This document shows, piece by piece, positions 32,782 through 40,647 of a stretch of 64,000 bases of DNA. The translations under genes were made by a program, and so were the position numbers. The DNA is from Amycolatopsis nigrescens CSC17Ta-90 (lineage in GTDB: Bacteria > Actinomycetota > Actinomycetes > Mycobacteriales > Pseudonocardiaceae), in the NCBI RefSeq assembly GCF_000384315.1, contig NZ_ARVW01000001.1, positions 939,746-1,003,745 on the forward strand, given 5' to 3'. The notes under the pieces are model-generated. The model made no database searches. It saw nothing but the letters and a program-made list of their open reading frames with translations, and was not told the DNA's origin. The first letter of the stretch is position 1. The number at the start of each line of letters is the position of its first letter.

Positions 32782-33972
32782 TCACCATCCCACGGGCATC
32801 GTGCGCGGGCCACGGACGATCAGCTGGGTCTTCCAGACGATGTCACCGGCCAGGTGCAGCCCCGGCATCCTGGTCAGCAGCGCGCCCATCGCCTCCTGCA
32901 GCTCCAGCCTGGCCAGCGGCGCGCCGAGGCAGTGGTGCACCCCGTGCCCGAAACCGAGGTGCTGGTTGGACTCGCGGTCCAGCCGCAGCTCTTCGGCCGA
33001 ATCGAAGCGCAGCGCGTCCCGGTTCGCCGCACCGACCGCGACCAGCACCGGCTCACCCGCCCGCACCAACACGTCGCCGACCTGGATGTCCTCGGTGGCA
33101 TAGCGGGGGAAGGACGCGCCGGCCCCGAGCGGCACGAACCGGAGCAGCTCCTCGATCGCGCTGTTCAGCAGTTCCGGGTGCTCGCGCAGCTTCGCCAGCG
33201 CCTCCGGGCGTTCCAGCAGCACGTGCACGAAGTTCGGGATCTGGCTGGCGGTGGTCTCGTGCCCGGCGACCAGGATGCCAACGCACAGGTCGATCAGCTC
33301 CAGCTCGGTCAGCCGGTCCCGCACGTCGCGCGCCTCGATCAGCGCGGTCATCAGGTCGTCGGCCGGTTCCGCCCGGTGCTGCTCGATCAGGCCGCCCATG
33401 TAGGCGCGGATCTCCTCCCGGTTCGCATCGAACTGCTCGGCGGTGAACCCGCTGGTGGTGAGCAGGCCGTCGCTCCACACCCGGAACTGCGGGCGGTCCT
33501 CGGCCGGCACCCCGAGCAGCTCGCAGATCACCGCGACCGGGATCGGCAGCGCGTAGTTCTCCACCAGGTCGGCGGGCGGGCCGGTGGCGATCATCTCGTC
33601 CAGCATGCCCTCGGCCAGCTCGCGGACCCGTGGCCGCAGCCGCTCCACCCGGTGCACGGTGAACGCCTTCGCCACCAGCGTGCGCAGCCGGGTGTGGTCC
33701 GGCGGGTCCATCGCCAGGATGCCGGTGTTGTTCTGGGAAGCGGACAGCCGCGGCGCGTCGTGGGCGGACGCCTCCGCGCGGCTGAACCGCCTGTCCCCCA
33801 ACACGAACCGGGCGTCCGCGTAGCGGGTGGCCAACCAGGCCGGCTCGCCGTAGGGCAGCTTGACGCGGATCATGCCGTCGCCATCGCGCGCGGCGGCGTA
33901 GGCGTCGTGCAGCTCCAGGCCGCCCACCTCGTTGAACGGGTAGGCCAGCGGCTCGGTATGCGTGGCGGTCAT
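32782..33972 (-). CDS. Cytochrome P450
   Basis: This 396-residue soluble bacterial P450 has the I-helix oxygen-activation motif VAGHETTASQI (about 235-245), the K-helix ExxR in IEELLRFVP, and the haem-binding loop LGFGHGVHHCLGAPLARLELQ (Cys about 345). The sequence style is that of the CYP105/CYP107 group of actinomycetes. A ferredoxin follows immediately and a TetR gene is divergent, with a 20-bp palindromic operator 24 bp upstream of the start. It is probably an inducible xenobiotic or natural-product hydroxylase. Confidence 0.94.
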   Translation of the reverse strand: MTATHTEPLAYPFNEVGGLELHDAYAAARDGDGMIRVKLPYGEPAWLATRYADARFVLGDRRFSRAEASAHDAPRLSASQNNTGILAMDPPDHTRLRTLVAKAFTVHRVERLRPRVRELAEGMLDEMIATGPPADLVENYALPIPVAVICELLGVPAEDRPQFRVWSDGLLTTSGFTAEQFDANREEIRAYMGGLIEQHRAEPADDLMTALIEARDVRDRLTELELIDLCVGILVAGHETTASQIPNFVHVLLERPEALAKLREHPELLNSAIEELLRFVPLGAGASFPRYATEDIQVGDVLVRAGEPVLVAVGAANRDALRFDSAEELRLDRESNQHLGFGHGVHHCLGAPLARLELQEAMGALLTRMPGLHLAGDIVWKTQLIVRGPRTMPVGW

Positions 33973-33995
33973 CGGCGAAACCCCCGGGTCCAGGT

Positions 33996-34015
33996 TTGTA
34001 AGCGACTGCTTACAA
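33996..34015. promoter_or_regulatory. TetR operator between P450 and TetR genes
   Basis: TTGTAAGC-GACT-GCTTACAA is a perfect 8-bp inverted repeat with a 4-bp spacer. It lies 24 bp upstream of the P450 start and about 107 bp upstream of the divergent TetR gene. Its form, length and position make it a strong repressor-site candidate. Confidence 0.78.
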
Positions 34016-34122
34016 CGGTAGGTGCGGTGACCGGCCGCGTCAATGCGATAACCGAGTGCTTCCGAAGTACCGTGTCGCTTTGGGCCGCTTCGGGTCGTTT
34101 TCGAGTGCGCTTGGGAGGTGCG

Positions 34123-34746
34123 GTGACCGCAGGACCGCAGGAACCGCACGGACGCCGCCGCGACGCCGCCGCGACCAAGGAGTCGCTGTTGGACGCGGCG
34201 TCCGCGCTGTTCGCCGAACGCGGCTACGACCGCACCACGGTGCGCGACATCGCCACCAGGGCCGGCGCGAACCAGGCGCTGCTGTTCCGCTACTTCGGCT
34301 CGAAAGAGGCGCTGTTCGAGGAGATCGTGGCCCGCGGCGGACGCGCGCAACTGGCCGGGACGCCGCCGGAGAAGCTGCTGGAGACCATCCTGCGCAGCAT
34401 GCTCAGCTCCAGCTCCAAGGCCGACCACCAGGCACTGGCCGCCTTCCTGCGCTCCACCGCCAACGACGAGGCGGCCACCGGGATCCGGCGGCGGCTCGGC
34501 AAGGAGTACGCGCACGCGCTGGCCTCGCTGACCGACGCCGAGGACGCCGAGCTGCGCGCCGACCTGATGCTGGCCTGGCTGCTCGGCATCAGCCTGGTGC
34601 GCGGGGTGACCGGCAAGGAGCCGCTGGCCAGCGCCGATCCCGACCAGGTCTGCGCGCTGGTGCTGGACGCCGCCCGGCAGCTGCTGGAACGGACAGTGCC
34701 GGACGGTGAGCCGGACAGCGGGCCGGACAGCGGGCCGGGCGGGTAA
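34123..34746 (+). CDS. TetR-family regulator divergent from the P450 operon
   Basis: This 207-residue regulator has an N-terminal TetR helix-turn-helix (RRRDAAATKESLLDAASALFAERGYDRTTVRDIATRAGANQALLFRYFGSKEALFEEIV is about residues 10-68). The C-terminal ligand domain is like that of TetR_C_17/PsrA-type regulators. The C-terminus ends in a short repeated GEPDSGPDSGPGG tail encoded by a 12-bp direct repeat. The GTG at 34123 follows GGGAGG. It most likely represses the P450-ferredoxin pair and itself through the dyad at 33996-34015. Confidence 0.9.
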   Translation: MTAGPQEPHGRRRDAAATKESLLDAASALFAERGYDRTTVRDIATRAGANQALLFRYFGSKEALFEEIVARGGRAQLAGTPPEKLLETILRSMLSSSSKADHQALAAFLRSTANDEAATGIRRRLGKEYAHALASLTDAEDAELRADLMLAWLLGISLVRGVTGKEPLASADPDQVCALVLDAARQLLERTVPDGEPDSGPDSGPGG

Positions 34747-34788
34747 TTCGGTAGCAGGGGTCGAAACCGGGCGCTAGCGTCGCCTTTC

Positions 34789-35724
34789 ATGGCGATCCTG
34801 CCGGCCGCGGCCACCGAGGACGAGTTCGACGCGCTCAGCGAAGAAGAACTGGAGCCGGGCGTCGCCACCCTGCGCGCCAAGTTCGGCCTTACGGAGCTGC
34901 CCGTGCGGCGGTACGAGGACGGTTCGCTGCCGGTCTACGCGCTCGGTGACAAATGGGTGCTGAAGCTGTTTCCGCCGGTGTTCGCGGCCGAAACGGCCAC
35001 CGAAAGCTCGGTGCTGCGGGCGCTGGACGGCAGGCTGCCGATCGATACGCCGGGCCTGCGCGAGACCGGTGAGCTGGACGGCTGGGGTTACGTGCTGATG
35101 GAGCAGCTCCGCGGGCACACGCTCAAAACCGTCTGGCCGGACCTCTCCGAAGCGGACAAGGAGTGGCTCGGGCCGCGGCTCGGGGAAGCGCTGGCCGCAC
35201 TGCACGCGGTGCGCGACCCGTCTCTGGACGCGCTGGAACCCCAGGACTGGCAAGGATTCCTGGCCGCGCAGCGGGCGAAGGTGGTGGCGCATCAGCGGCG
35301 GACCGGTCTGGCCGAAGCCTGGCTCGAGCAGATCCCGGAGTTCCTGGACTCGGTGGACCTCGGCTCGCCGCCACCGGTGCTGCTGCACACCGAGTTCATG
35401 CGGGACCACCTGATGATGGTCCGCGGCCGGGAGGGCTGGCAGGTTTCCGGGCTGTTCGACTTCGAGCCGGCGATGCGCGGCGCGGCCGAGTACGACTTCG
35501 TGGCCGCCGGCATCTTCGTGGCCGGCGGCGACCCGGCGTTCCTGCGCCGGCTGCTGCTCGGCTACGGCTGCTCCGCCGCGCAGCTGGACGAGACCTTCGC
35601 CCGCCGCTGCCTCGCGTATGCCTTGCTGCACAAGTATTCGAACCTGCGCTGGTTCCTGGAGACCCTGCCCGCACCCCCGGCTCCCACCCTCCCCTCCCTC
35701 GCCCTTACCTGGTGGGGCGCTTAG
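34789..35724 (+). CDS. Aminoglycoside phosphotransferase-like kinase
   Basis: This 311-residue protein has the APH/choline-kinase fold: LGDKWVLKLFPP (nucleotide lysine), GWGYVLMEQLRGHTLKTVW, the catalytic-loop equivalent VLLHTEFMRDHLMM (about 200-213) and the metal-binding DFE in VSGLFDFEPAMRGAAEYDF. In the catalytic loop the usual HxD is HTE, a substitution I associate with this actinobacterial subgroup but which may alter catalysis. The substrate is unknown; resistance should not be assumed. The TAG stop abuts palindrome C1. Confidence 0.78.
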   Translation: MAILPAAATEDEFDALSEEELEPGVATLRAKFGLTELPVRRYEDGSLPVYALGDKWVLKLFPPVFAAETATESSVLRALDGRLPIDTPGLRETGELDGWGYVLMEQLRGHTLKTVWPDLSEADKEWLGPRLGEALAALHAVRDPSLDALEPQDWQGFLAAQRAKVVAHQRRTGLAEAWLEQIPEFLDSVDLGSPPPVLLHTEFMRDHLMMVRGREGWQVSGLFDFEPAMRGAAEYDFVAAGIFVAGGDPAFLRRLLLGYGCSAAQLDETFARRCLAYALLHKYSNLRWFLETLPAPPAPTLPSLALTWWGA

Positions 35725-35777
35725 TCCGTGAAGGGCACCTTGCCTACCTTCAACGTAGGCAAGGTGCCCTTCACGGA
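35725..35777. terminator. Palindrome family C, copy 1, shared by convergent genes
   Basis: This 53-nt dyad has a perfect 23-bp stem. The left arm starts TCCGTGAAGGGCACCTTG and ends CCTAC (35747), the loop is CTTCAAC, and the right arm runs 35755-35777. It begins on the base after the phosphotransferase stop. The minus-strand CoA-transferase gene takes its TGA (35773-35771) from the right arm. The stem sequence is identical to copy 2 at 57447-57499. Confidence 0.85.
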
Positions 35778-36928
35778 CGATCGAAGCCGAGTTCGGCGCG
35801 GATAGCGGCGGAGTGCTCGCCGACGGCGGGGACGGGGTCCATCCGCGGCTCGCGGCCTGGCACGTCGACCGGCGGCAGCAGGGCGTCCACCGGGCCGGCC
35901 GGGGTGTCCACCCGCCGCCAGCGCCGGCGCGCGGCGAGTTGCGGGTGCTCGGCGAACTCGGCCATCGTGCGCATCCTGGCATTGGCGATCCCGGCCTCGT
36001 CGAGCCGCTGCTCCACCTCGGCCGCGGACAGCCCGGCCAGCGCGCGCTCGATGATGGCGGTCAGCTCGCCGTCGTGCTCGGTACGCGCGGAGTTGCCGGC
36101 GAACCGCGGGTCCACCGCGAGCTCCCGGTGTTCGAGCACCCGCTCGCACAGGGCCGCCCATTCGCGTTCGTTCTGCACGCCGATGAACACCACCGCGCCG
36201 TCTCCCGCGGTATACGGGCCGTACGGCGAGATCGCGGCGTGCCGCGCGCCGTTGCGCGGCGGCGGGTTTCCGCCGTAGTTCGCGTAGTAGTACGGAAAAC
36301 CGACCCATTCACCGAGCGCGTCCAGCATCGCGACGTCGAAACTGCTGCCGGCGCCGGTGCGCTCCCGCTCGTACAGCGCGGCGAGAATCCCGCTGTAGGC
36401 GTACATCCCGGCCGCGATGTCGGCCACCGGGATGCCGGCTTTGGCCGGTTCCTCCGGGGTGCCGGTGATCGAGACGACCCCGGCTTCGCACTGCACCAGC
36501 AGGTCGTACGCCTTCTTGCCCCGATACGGCCCGGATGTGCCGTAACCGGAGATGTTGCAGACGATCAGCCGCGGGTGGGCCTCGCGCAGGACATCCGGGC
36601 CGAGGCCGAGCCGGTCCGCCGCGCCCGGCGCGAGGTTCTGCACGAACACGTCCGCCCTGGCCAGCAGCGCGGTCAGCACCTCGCGGTCGGCCTCGTCCTT
36701 CACGTCCAGCGCGATGCTCTCCTTGTTGCGGTTGAGCCAGACGAAATGGCTGGACTGGCCGTGCACGGTCTCGTCGTATGCGCGGGCGAAGTCACCCTGG
36801 CCAGGCCGTTCGATCTTGATCACCCTGGCGCCGAGGTCGCCGAGCTGGCGGGTGGCCAGCGGCGCGGCCACCGCCTGTTCCAGCGCGACCACGGTGATCC
36901 CGTCCAGCGCGTTCGGTGTCATCGCCAT
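35771..36928 (-). CDS. CaiB/BaiF (family III) CoA-transferase
   Basis: This protein of about 385 residues has family III signatures: LDGITVVALEQAVAAPLATRQLGDLGARVIKIE at the N-terminus, DETVHGQSSHFVWLNRNKESIALD, VQNLAPGAADRLGLG, and SGPYRGKKAYDLLVQCEAGVVSITGTP with the catalytic Asp in AYDLL (about 155). The final SAAIRAELGFDRP is typical of the family. It moves CoA between organic acids by a mixed-anhydride mechanism; the substrate is unknown. ATG 36928 or 36922 are both possible starts. It is divergent from the methyltransferase gene across about 43 bp. Confidence 0.88.
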   Translation of the reverse strand: MAMTPNALDGITVVALEQAVAAPLATRQLGDLGARVIKIERPGQGDFARAYDETVHGQSSHFVWLNRNKESIALDVKDEADREVLTALLARADVFVQNLAPGAADRLGLGPDVLREAHPRLIVCNISGYGTSGPYRGKKAYDLLVQCEAGVVSITGTPEEPAKAGIPVADIAAGMYAYSGILAALYERERTGAGSSFDVAMLDALGEWVGFPYYYANYGGNPPPRNGARHAAISPYGPYTAGDGAVVFIGVQNEREWAALCERVLEHRELAVDPRFAGNSARTEHDGELTAIIERALAGLSAAEVEQRLDEAGIANARMRTMAEFAEHPQLAARRRWRRVDTPAGPVDALLPPVDVPGREPRMDPVPAVGEHSAAIRAELGFDRP

Positions 36929-36971
36929 TCCGGCAAGATAGTTCCCGCCGATCTCTGGTTGACTCGCCGGC

Positions 36972-37748
36972 ATGAGTTCCGGTGTTTTCGAGACCTCCAG
37001 GCCGGAGGACTACCTGCTGCGCCTGGCCGAGTCCGAAGCGGGCTCGTACAAACGGCTCGCGCTTTCCCTGCTGGACGTCGAACCGGGCCAGGTCGTGCTC
37101 GACCTCGGCTGCGGCCCTGGGACGGACCTGCCCGCCTTCGCCGAGGCGGTGACCGAACGCGGGCGCGTGATCGGCCTCGACCACGACGCGGAGTCGCTGG
37201 CCAAGGCACGGCAGCGCACCGCGCGGCTGGGTCAGGTCGAGCTGCTGGCCGGCGTGCTGCCCGCGATCGACCTGCCGCCGGAGAGCGTCGACCGGGCGCA
37301 CACCGACCGGGTCCTCCAGCACGTGGCGGATCCGGCGGCCGTGCTGGGCGAGCTGCGGCGAGTGCTGCGGCCCGGCGCGAAGGCGGTGTTCGCCGAGCCG
37401 GACTGGGACACCCTGGCCATCGACGCGCCGGAGCTGGAGTTCGCCAGGGCGTACACCCGCTACGTCAGCGACCAGGTGGTCCGCAACGCGGCGATCGGCC
37501 GTCAGCTGGTCCGCTACGCGGTGGGCGCCGGGTTCGAGGTGCCCACCGTGGTCCCGGTGACCACGGTGTTCCGGGACGTCCGGGAGGCCGACCGCGTGCT
37601 GGGCTTCGAGCGGGTCACCCGCCGGGGCGTGGCCGCGGGCCACCTGCCCGAAGCGGGTGCCGGGCGCTGGCTCGAACACCTCGCCACCCAGCCATTCTTC
37701 GCCTCCGCCACCCTCTACCTCGTACTAGCCGAGGTACCGACCTCGTGA
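36972..37748 (+). CDS. SAM-dependent class I methyltransferase
   Basis: This 258-residue methyltransferase has motif I LDLGCGPGTDLPAFAEA (about 42-58), the acidic residue of motif II in VIGLDHD (about 68-74), and VDRAHTDRVLQHVADPAAVLGELRRVLRPGAKAVFAEPDWD (motifs post-I to IV). It resembles UbiE/small-molecule methyltransferases, with unknown substrate. Its TCG TGA end lies inside palindrome A4, which also contains the stop of the convergent dehydrogenase gene. Confidence 0.86.
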   Translation: MSSGVFETSRPEDYLLRLAESEAGSYKRLALSLLDVEPGQVVLDLGCGPGTDLPAFAEAVTERGRVIGLDHDAESLAKARQRTARLGQVELLAGVLPAIDLPPESVDRAHTDRVLQHVADPAAVLGELRRVLRPGAKAVFAEPDWDTLAIDAPELEFARAYTRYVSDQVVRNAAIGRQLVRYAVGAGFEVPTVVPVTTVFRDVREADRVLGFERVTRRGVAAGHLPEAGAGRWLEHLATQPFFASATLYLVLAEVPTS

Positions 37749-37786
37749 GTGAAAAACGTTGCCGGAGCAACACTTTTCACTCACGA
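37743..37786. terminator. Palindrome family A, copy 4, containing both convergent stop codons
   Basis: Left arm TCGTGAGTGAAAAACGTTG, loop CCGGAG, right arm CAACACTTTTCACTCACGA. The methyltransferase stops at TGA 37746-37748 and the minus-strand dehydrogenase at TGA 37783-37781. These are mirror-image positions, and both proteins end in a TCG-encoded Ser. The stem has a two-base mismatch near the loop. Confidence 0.82.
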
Positions 37787-40609
37787 CCTCCGTAGTGCGT
37801 CGCGGAGCAGCTCGGCCAGGTGCACCGCGCTGCGGTCGGACTCCTGGTCGATCTGGGTACGGCAGCTGAAGCCGTCCGAAATGACCACGGTGTCCGGGGC
37901 CGCGGCCCGAACGGCGGGCAGCAGGCGATCCTCGGCACAGGCCACCGACACTTCGTAGTGGCCGCGTTCGAAACCGAAGTTGCCGGCCAGCCCGCAGCAG
38001 CCCGAGTCCAAAGTGGAGTTCCGGATGCCGGCGCCGGCCATCACCCGCTCGTCCGGCCCGAAGCCGAGCACGGCGTGCTGGTGGCAGTGCACCTGGGTGA
38101 TCGCGTCCACGTCCAGCGGCCGCAGCTCCAGCGGCGAGTCCTCGACCAGCTCGGCGAAGGTGCGGATGCGGGACGCGAGCAGCTCCGCGGTCGGGTCCCC
38201 CGGCAGCAGGGCGGCCAGGTCACCGCGGAACAGCGCGGTGCAGCTCGGTTCCAGCCCGGCCACGTCGTAGCCGGCCTCCAGGTACGGCTTCAGCACGGAC
38301 ATGGTGTGCTGCAGGACTTTCTTCGCCACCCCGAGCTGCCCGGTGGACACCCAGGTCAGCCCGCAGCACACCGCCTTGTGCGGCAGCACCACCGCGTAGC
38401 CGGCCGCGGTGAGCACCTCGGTGGCCGCGGCGAGCACGTCCGGGGTGAAGTGGTTGTTGAACGAGTCGGGCCACAGCACCACCGGCCTGCCCTCGCCGCG
38501 GGCCGCGCCGCGCAGGTCGGCGCGGGCACGGGTGAACGGCTTGCGCGCGAACGACGGCAGGTCCCGTTCCGGGGCGAGCCCGCCGATCCGCTTCATCATC
38601 GCCGCCGGGCCACGGCGGCGAAGCATCGCGTTCGCCGCCCTCGGTGCCAGGGCGGAGAACCTCAGCCACAACGGCAGCCAGCCCATCGAATAGTGCGAAG
38701 CGGGCCGGACCCGCCCGCGGTAGTGCTGGTACAGGAACTCCGACTTGTAGGTCGCCATGTCGACGTCCACCGGGCAGTCCGACAGGCAGCCCTTGCAGGA
38801 CAGGCACAGGTCCAGCGCCTCGTGCACCTCGGCCGAACGCCAGCCGTCCGTGATCAGCTCGCCGTTGATCATCTCCGCGAGCAGGTGGGCGCGGCCCCTG
38901 GTGGAGTGCTTCTCCTCGCGGGTGGCCCGGTAGCTCGGGCACATCACGCCGCCACCGCTGGTGTTCCGGCACTTGCCCACCCCGACGCACCGGCGCATCG
39001 CTTCACCGAAGCTGCCGTGGTCCTCCGGGTAGCCGAGGAAGGTGACCGACTCGAACGCGGCCGGTGCGCGCCGCACGCGCAGGTCCTCGTCCACCGGCCG
39101 GGGGTCGACCAGGATGCCGGGGTTCATCCGGCCGTCCGGGTCGAAGATCGCCTTGAACCTGGCGAACATCGCCAGCACCTCGGGGCTGTACATCCGCGGC
39201 AGCAGCGCCGAACGCGCCTGCCCGTCGCCGTGCTCCCCGGACAGCGAACCGCCGTGCGCCGCGACGAGGTCCGCGGCCCGCTCCAGGAACGACCGGAAGC
39301 CGGCCACCCCCGGCTCCGACAGCAGGTCGAAGTCCAGCCGCATGTGCAGGCAGCCCTCGCCGTAGTGCCCGTACACCACGCTTTGCCTGCCGTACTCCCG
39401 CATCAGCTCCTTGAACCCGCGCAGGTACGAGCCCAGCCGTTCCGGCGGCACCGCGGCGTCCTCCCAGCCAGGCCACGCCTCCGACCCGTCCGCCAGCCTG
39501 GTCGCCAGCCCGGCGCCCTCCTCCCTGATCCGCCACAGCCGGCGCTGCGCGGCCGGGTCGGTGAGCACCACCTGCCCGGTCAGCCGGTCGCCCAGTTCGG
39601 CCGCCAGCCGCCGGGCCCGCTCGTCGGCCTCCCCCGGCTCGTCCCCGGCCAGCTCCACGAACAGCCAGGCGCCACCCGGCGGCAGACCCTCCGCGCGCGG
39701 GCCCGGCAGCAGCGCGACGAGCTCGGCGTCCACGCCCTCCACGGTCAGCGGCGACCAGGGCAGGATCCGCGGCACCGCGTCCGCCGCCTCGACGTCCGAG
39801 CCGAAGCCGAGCACCGCGAGCACCTTGTGCTTCGGCAGCTCCGCCAGCTCCAGCCGCGCCTGGAGCACGGTGACGCAGGTGCCTTCGCTGCCCACCAGCG
39901 CCTTGGCCAGGTCGAACCCGTTCTCCGGCAGCAGGTGTTCCAGCCCGTAGCCGGAGACCCGGCGCGGCCAGGTGGACAGTTCGGTGCGCAGCACCTGGAG
40001 GTTGTCCCGGACCAACGCGCGCAGCTCGGAGTAGACCCGCCCTTCGGTACCGGGCAAGGCGGCTCGTCTGTCCACTTCGGACACTGACGTCGGCCCGACG
40101 GTCAGCCGGGTGCCGTCGTAGAGCAGCACGTCCAGCTCCCGCACGGTGTCCGCGGTGCGCCCCCAGGCAACCGAGTGCGAGCCGCAGGCGTTGTTGCCGA
40201 TCATCCCGCCGATCGTGCACCGGCTGTGCGTGGAGGGGTCCGGCCCGTACCGCAGCCCGTGCGGGGCGGCCAGCGCCTGCAGGTCGTCCAGCACGGTGCC
40301 GGGGGCGACCACCGCGGTCCTGGCCACCGGGTCCAGCTCGCGCACCCCGGACAGGTGGCGCGAGGTGTCCAGCACCACCCCTGGCCCGCACGAGTTGCCC
40401 GCGATGCTGGTGCCGCCGCCCCTGGCGATCAGCGGAACGCCCGCCTCGCGGCAGGCGGCGACCGCGGCCACCACGTCGGCTTCGGTCCTGGGCAGCACCA
40501 CGGCCAGCGGCGCGTGCCGGTAGTTCGACGCGTCCGTGGTGTAGAGGGCGAGCGTGCCGGGGTCGAAGGCGATCAGACCGGGCAGCCGCTGTTCGAGGAG
40601 TTCGCGCAC
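37781..40609 (-). CDS. FAD-linked/Fe-S D-2-hydroxyacid dehydrogenase (GlcD-GlpC fusion, YdiJ-like)
   Basis: This 942-residue oxidoreductase begins with a PCMH-type FAD-binding domain (VPLIARGGGTSIAGNSCGPGVVLDTSR, about 57-83; GRYGPDPSTHSRCTIGGMIGNNACGSHS region) and an FAD-oxidase C domain (YGHYGEGCLHMRLDFDL; SGEHGDGQARS). A 4Fe-4S module follows (CVGVGKC and CLSCKGCLSDCPVDVDM, about 595-615). Two CCG-type cysteine domains finish the protein (CCGLTW; SGCCGLAGNFGFE). The architecture fits D-lactate or D-2-hydroxyglutarate dehydrogenases that feed electrons to the membrane. The exact substrate is undecided. It is divergent from the sensor-kinase gene. Confidence 0.86.
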   Translation of the reverse strand: MRELLEQRLPGLIAFDPGTLALYTTDASNYRHAPLAVVLPRTEADVVAAVAACREAGVPLIARGGGTSIAGNSCGPGVVLDTSRHLSGVRELDPVARTAVVAPGTVLDDLQALAAPHGLRYGPDPSTHSRCTIGGMIGNNACGSHSVAWGRTADTVRELDVLLYDGTRLTVGPTSVSEVDRRAALPGTEGRVYSELRALVRDNLQVLRTELSTWPRRVSGYGLEHLLPENGFDLAKALVGSEGTCVTVLQARLELAELPKHKVLAVLGFGSDVEAADAVPRILPWSPLTVEGVDAELVALLPGPRAEGLPPGGAWLFVELAGDEPGEADERARRLAAELGDRLTGQVVLTDPAAQRRLWRIREEGAGLATRLADGSEAWPGWEDAAVPPERLGSYLRGFKELMREYGRQSVVYGHYGEGCLHMRLDFDLLSEPGVAGFRSFLERAADLVAAHGGSLSGEHGDGQARSALLPRMYSPEVLAMFARFKAIFDPDGRMNPGILVDPRPVDEDLRVRRAPAAFESVTFLGYPEDHGSFGEAMRRCVGVGKCRNTSGGGVMCPSYRATREEKHSTRGRAHLLAEMINGELITDGWRSAEVHEALDLCLSCKGCLSDCPVDVDMATYKSEFLYQHYRGRVRPASHYSMGWLPLWLRFSALAPRAANAMLRRRGPAAMMKRIGGLAPERDLPSFARKPFTRARADLRGAARGEGRPVVLWPDSFNNHFTPDVLAAATEVLTAAGYAVVLPHKAVCCGLTWVSTGQLGVAKKVLQHTMSVLKPYLEAGYDVAGLEPSCTALFRGDLAALLPGDPTAELLASRIRTFAELVEDSPLELRPLDVDAITQVHCHQHAVLGFGPDERVMAGAGIRNSTLDSGCCGLAGNFGFERGHYEVSVACAEDRLLPAVRAAAPDTVVISDGFSCRTQIDQESDRSAVHLAELLRDALRRS

Positions 40610-40647
40610 GAAAGGGAGCCTAAACGCCGAGTTGCGTTGGTCTTGGG

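Noticed and set aside
32038..34120. Long plus-strand frame upstream of the second TetR gene
   Set aside because: It is antisense to the LysR, ferredoxin and P450 genes. Only the final 207 codons from GTG 34123 are a real TetR gene.
34700..34740. Repeat tail of the TetR protein as a mobile or functional repeat
   Set aside because: It is only two copies of a 12-bp unit encoding GPDS, readily explained by slippage at the gene end.
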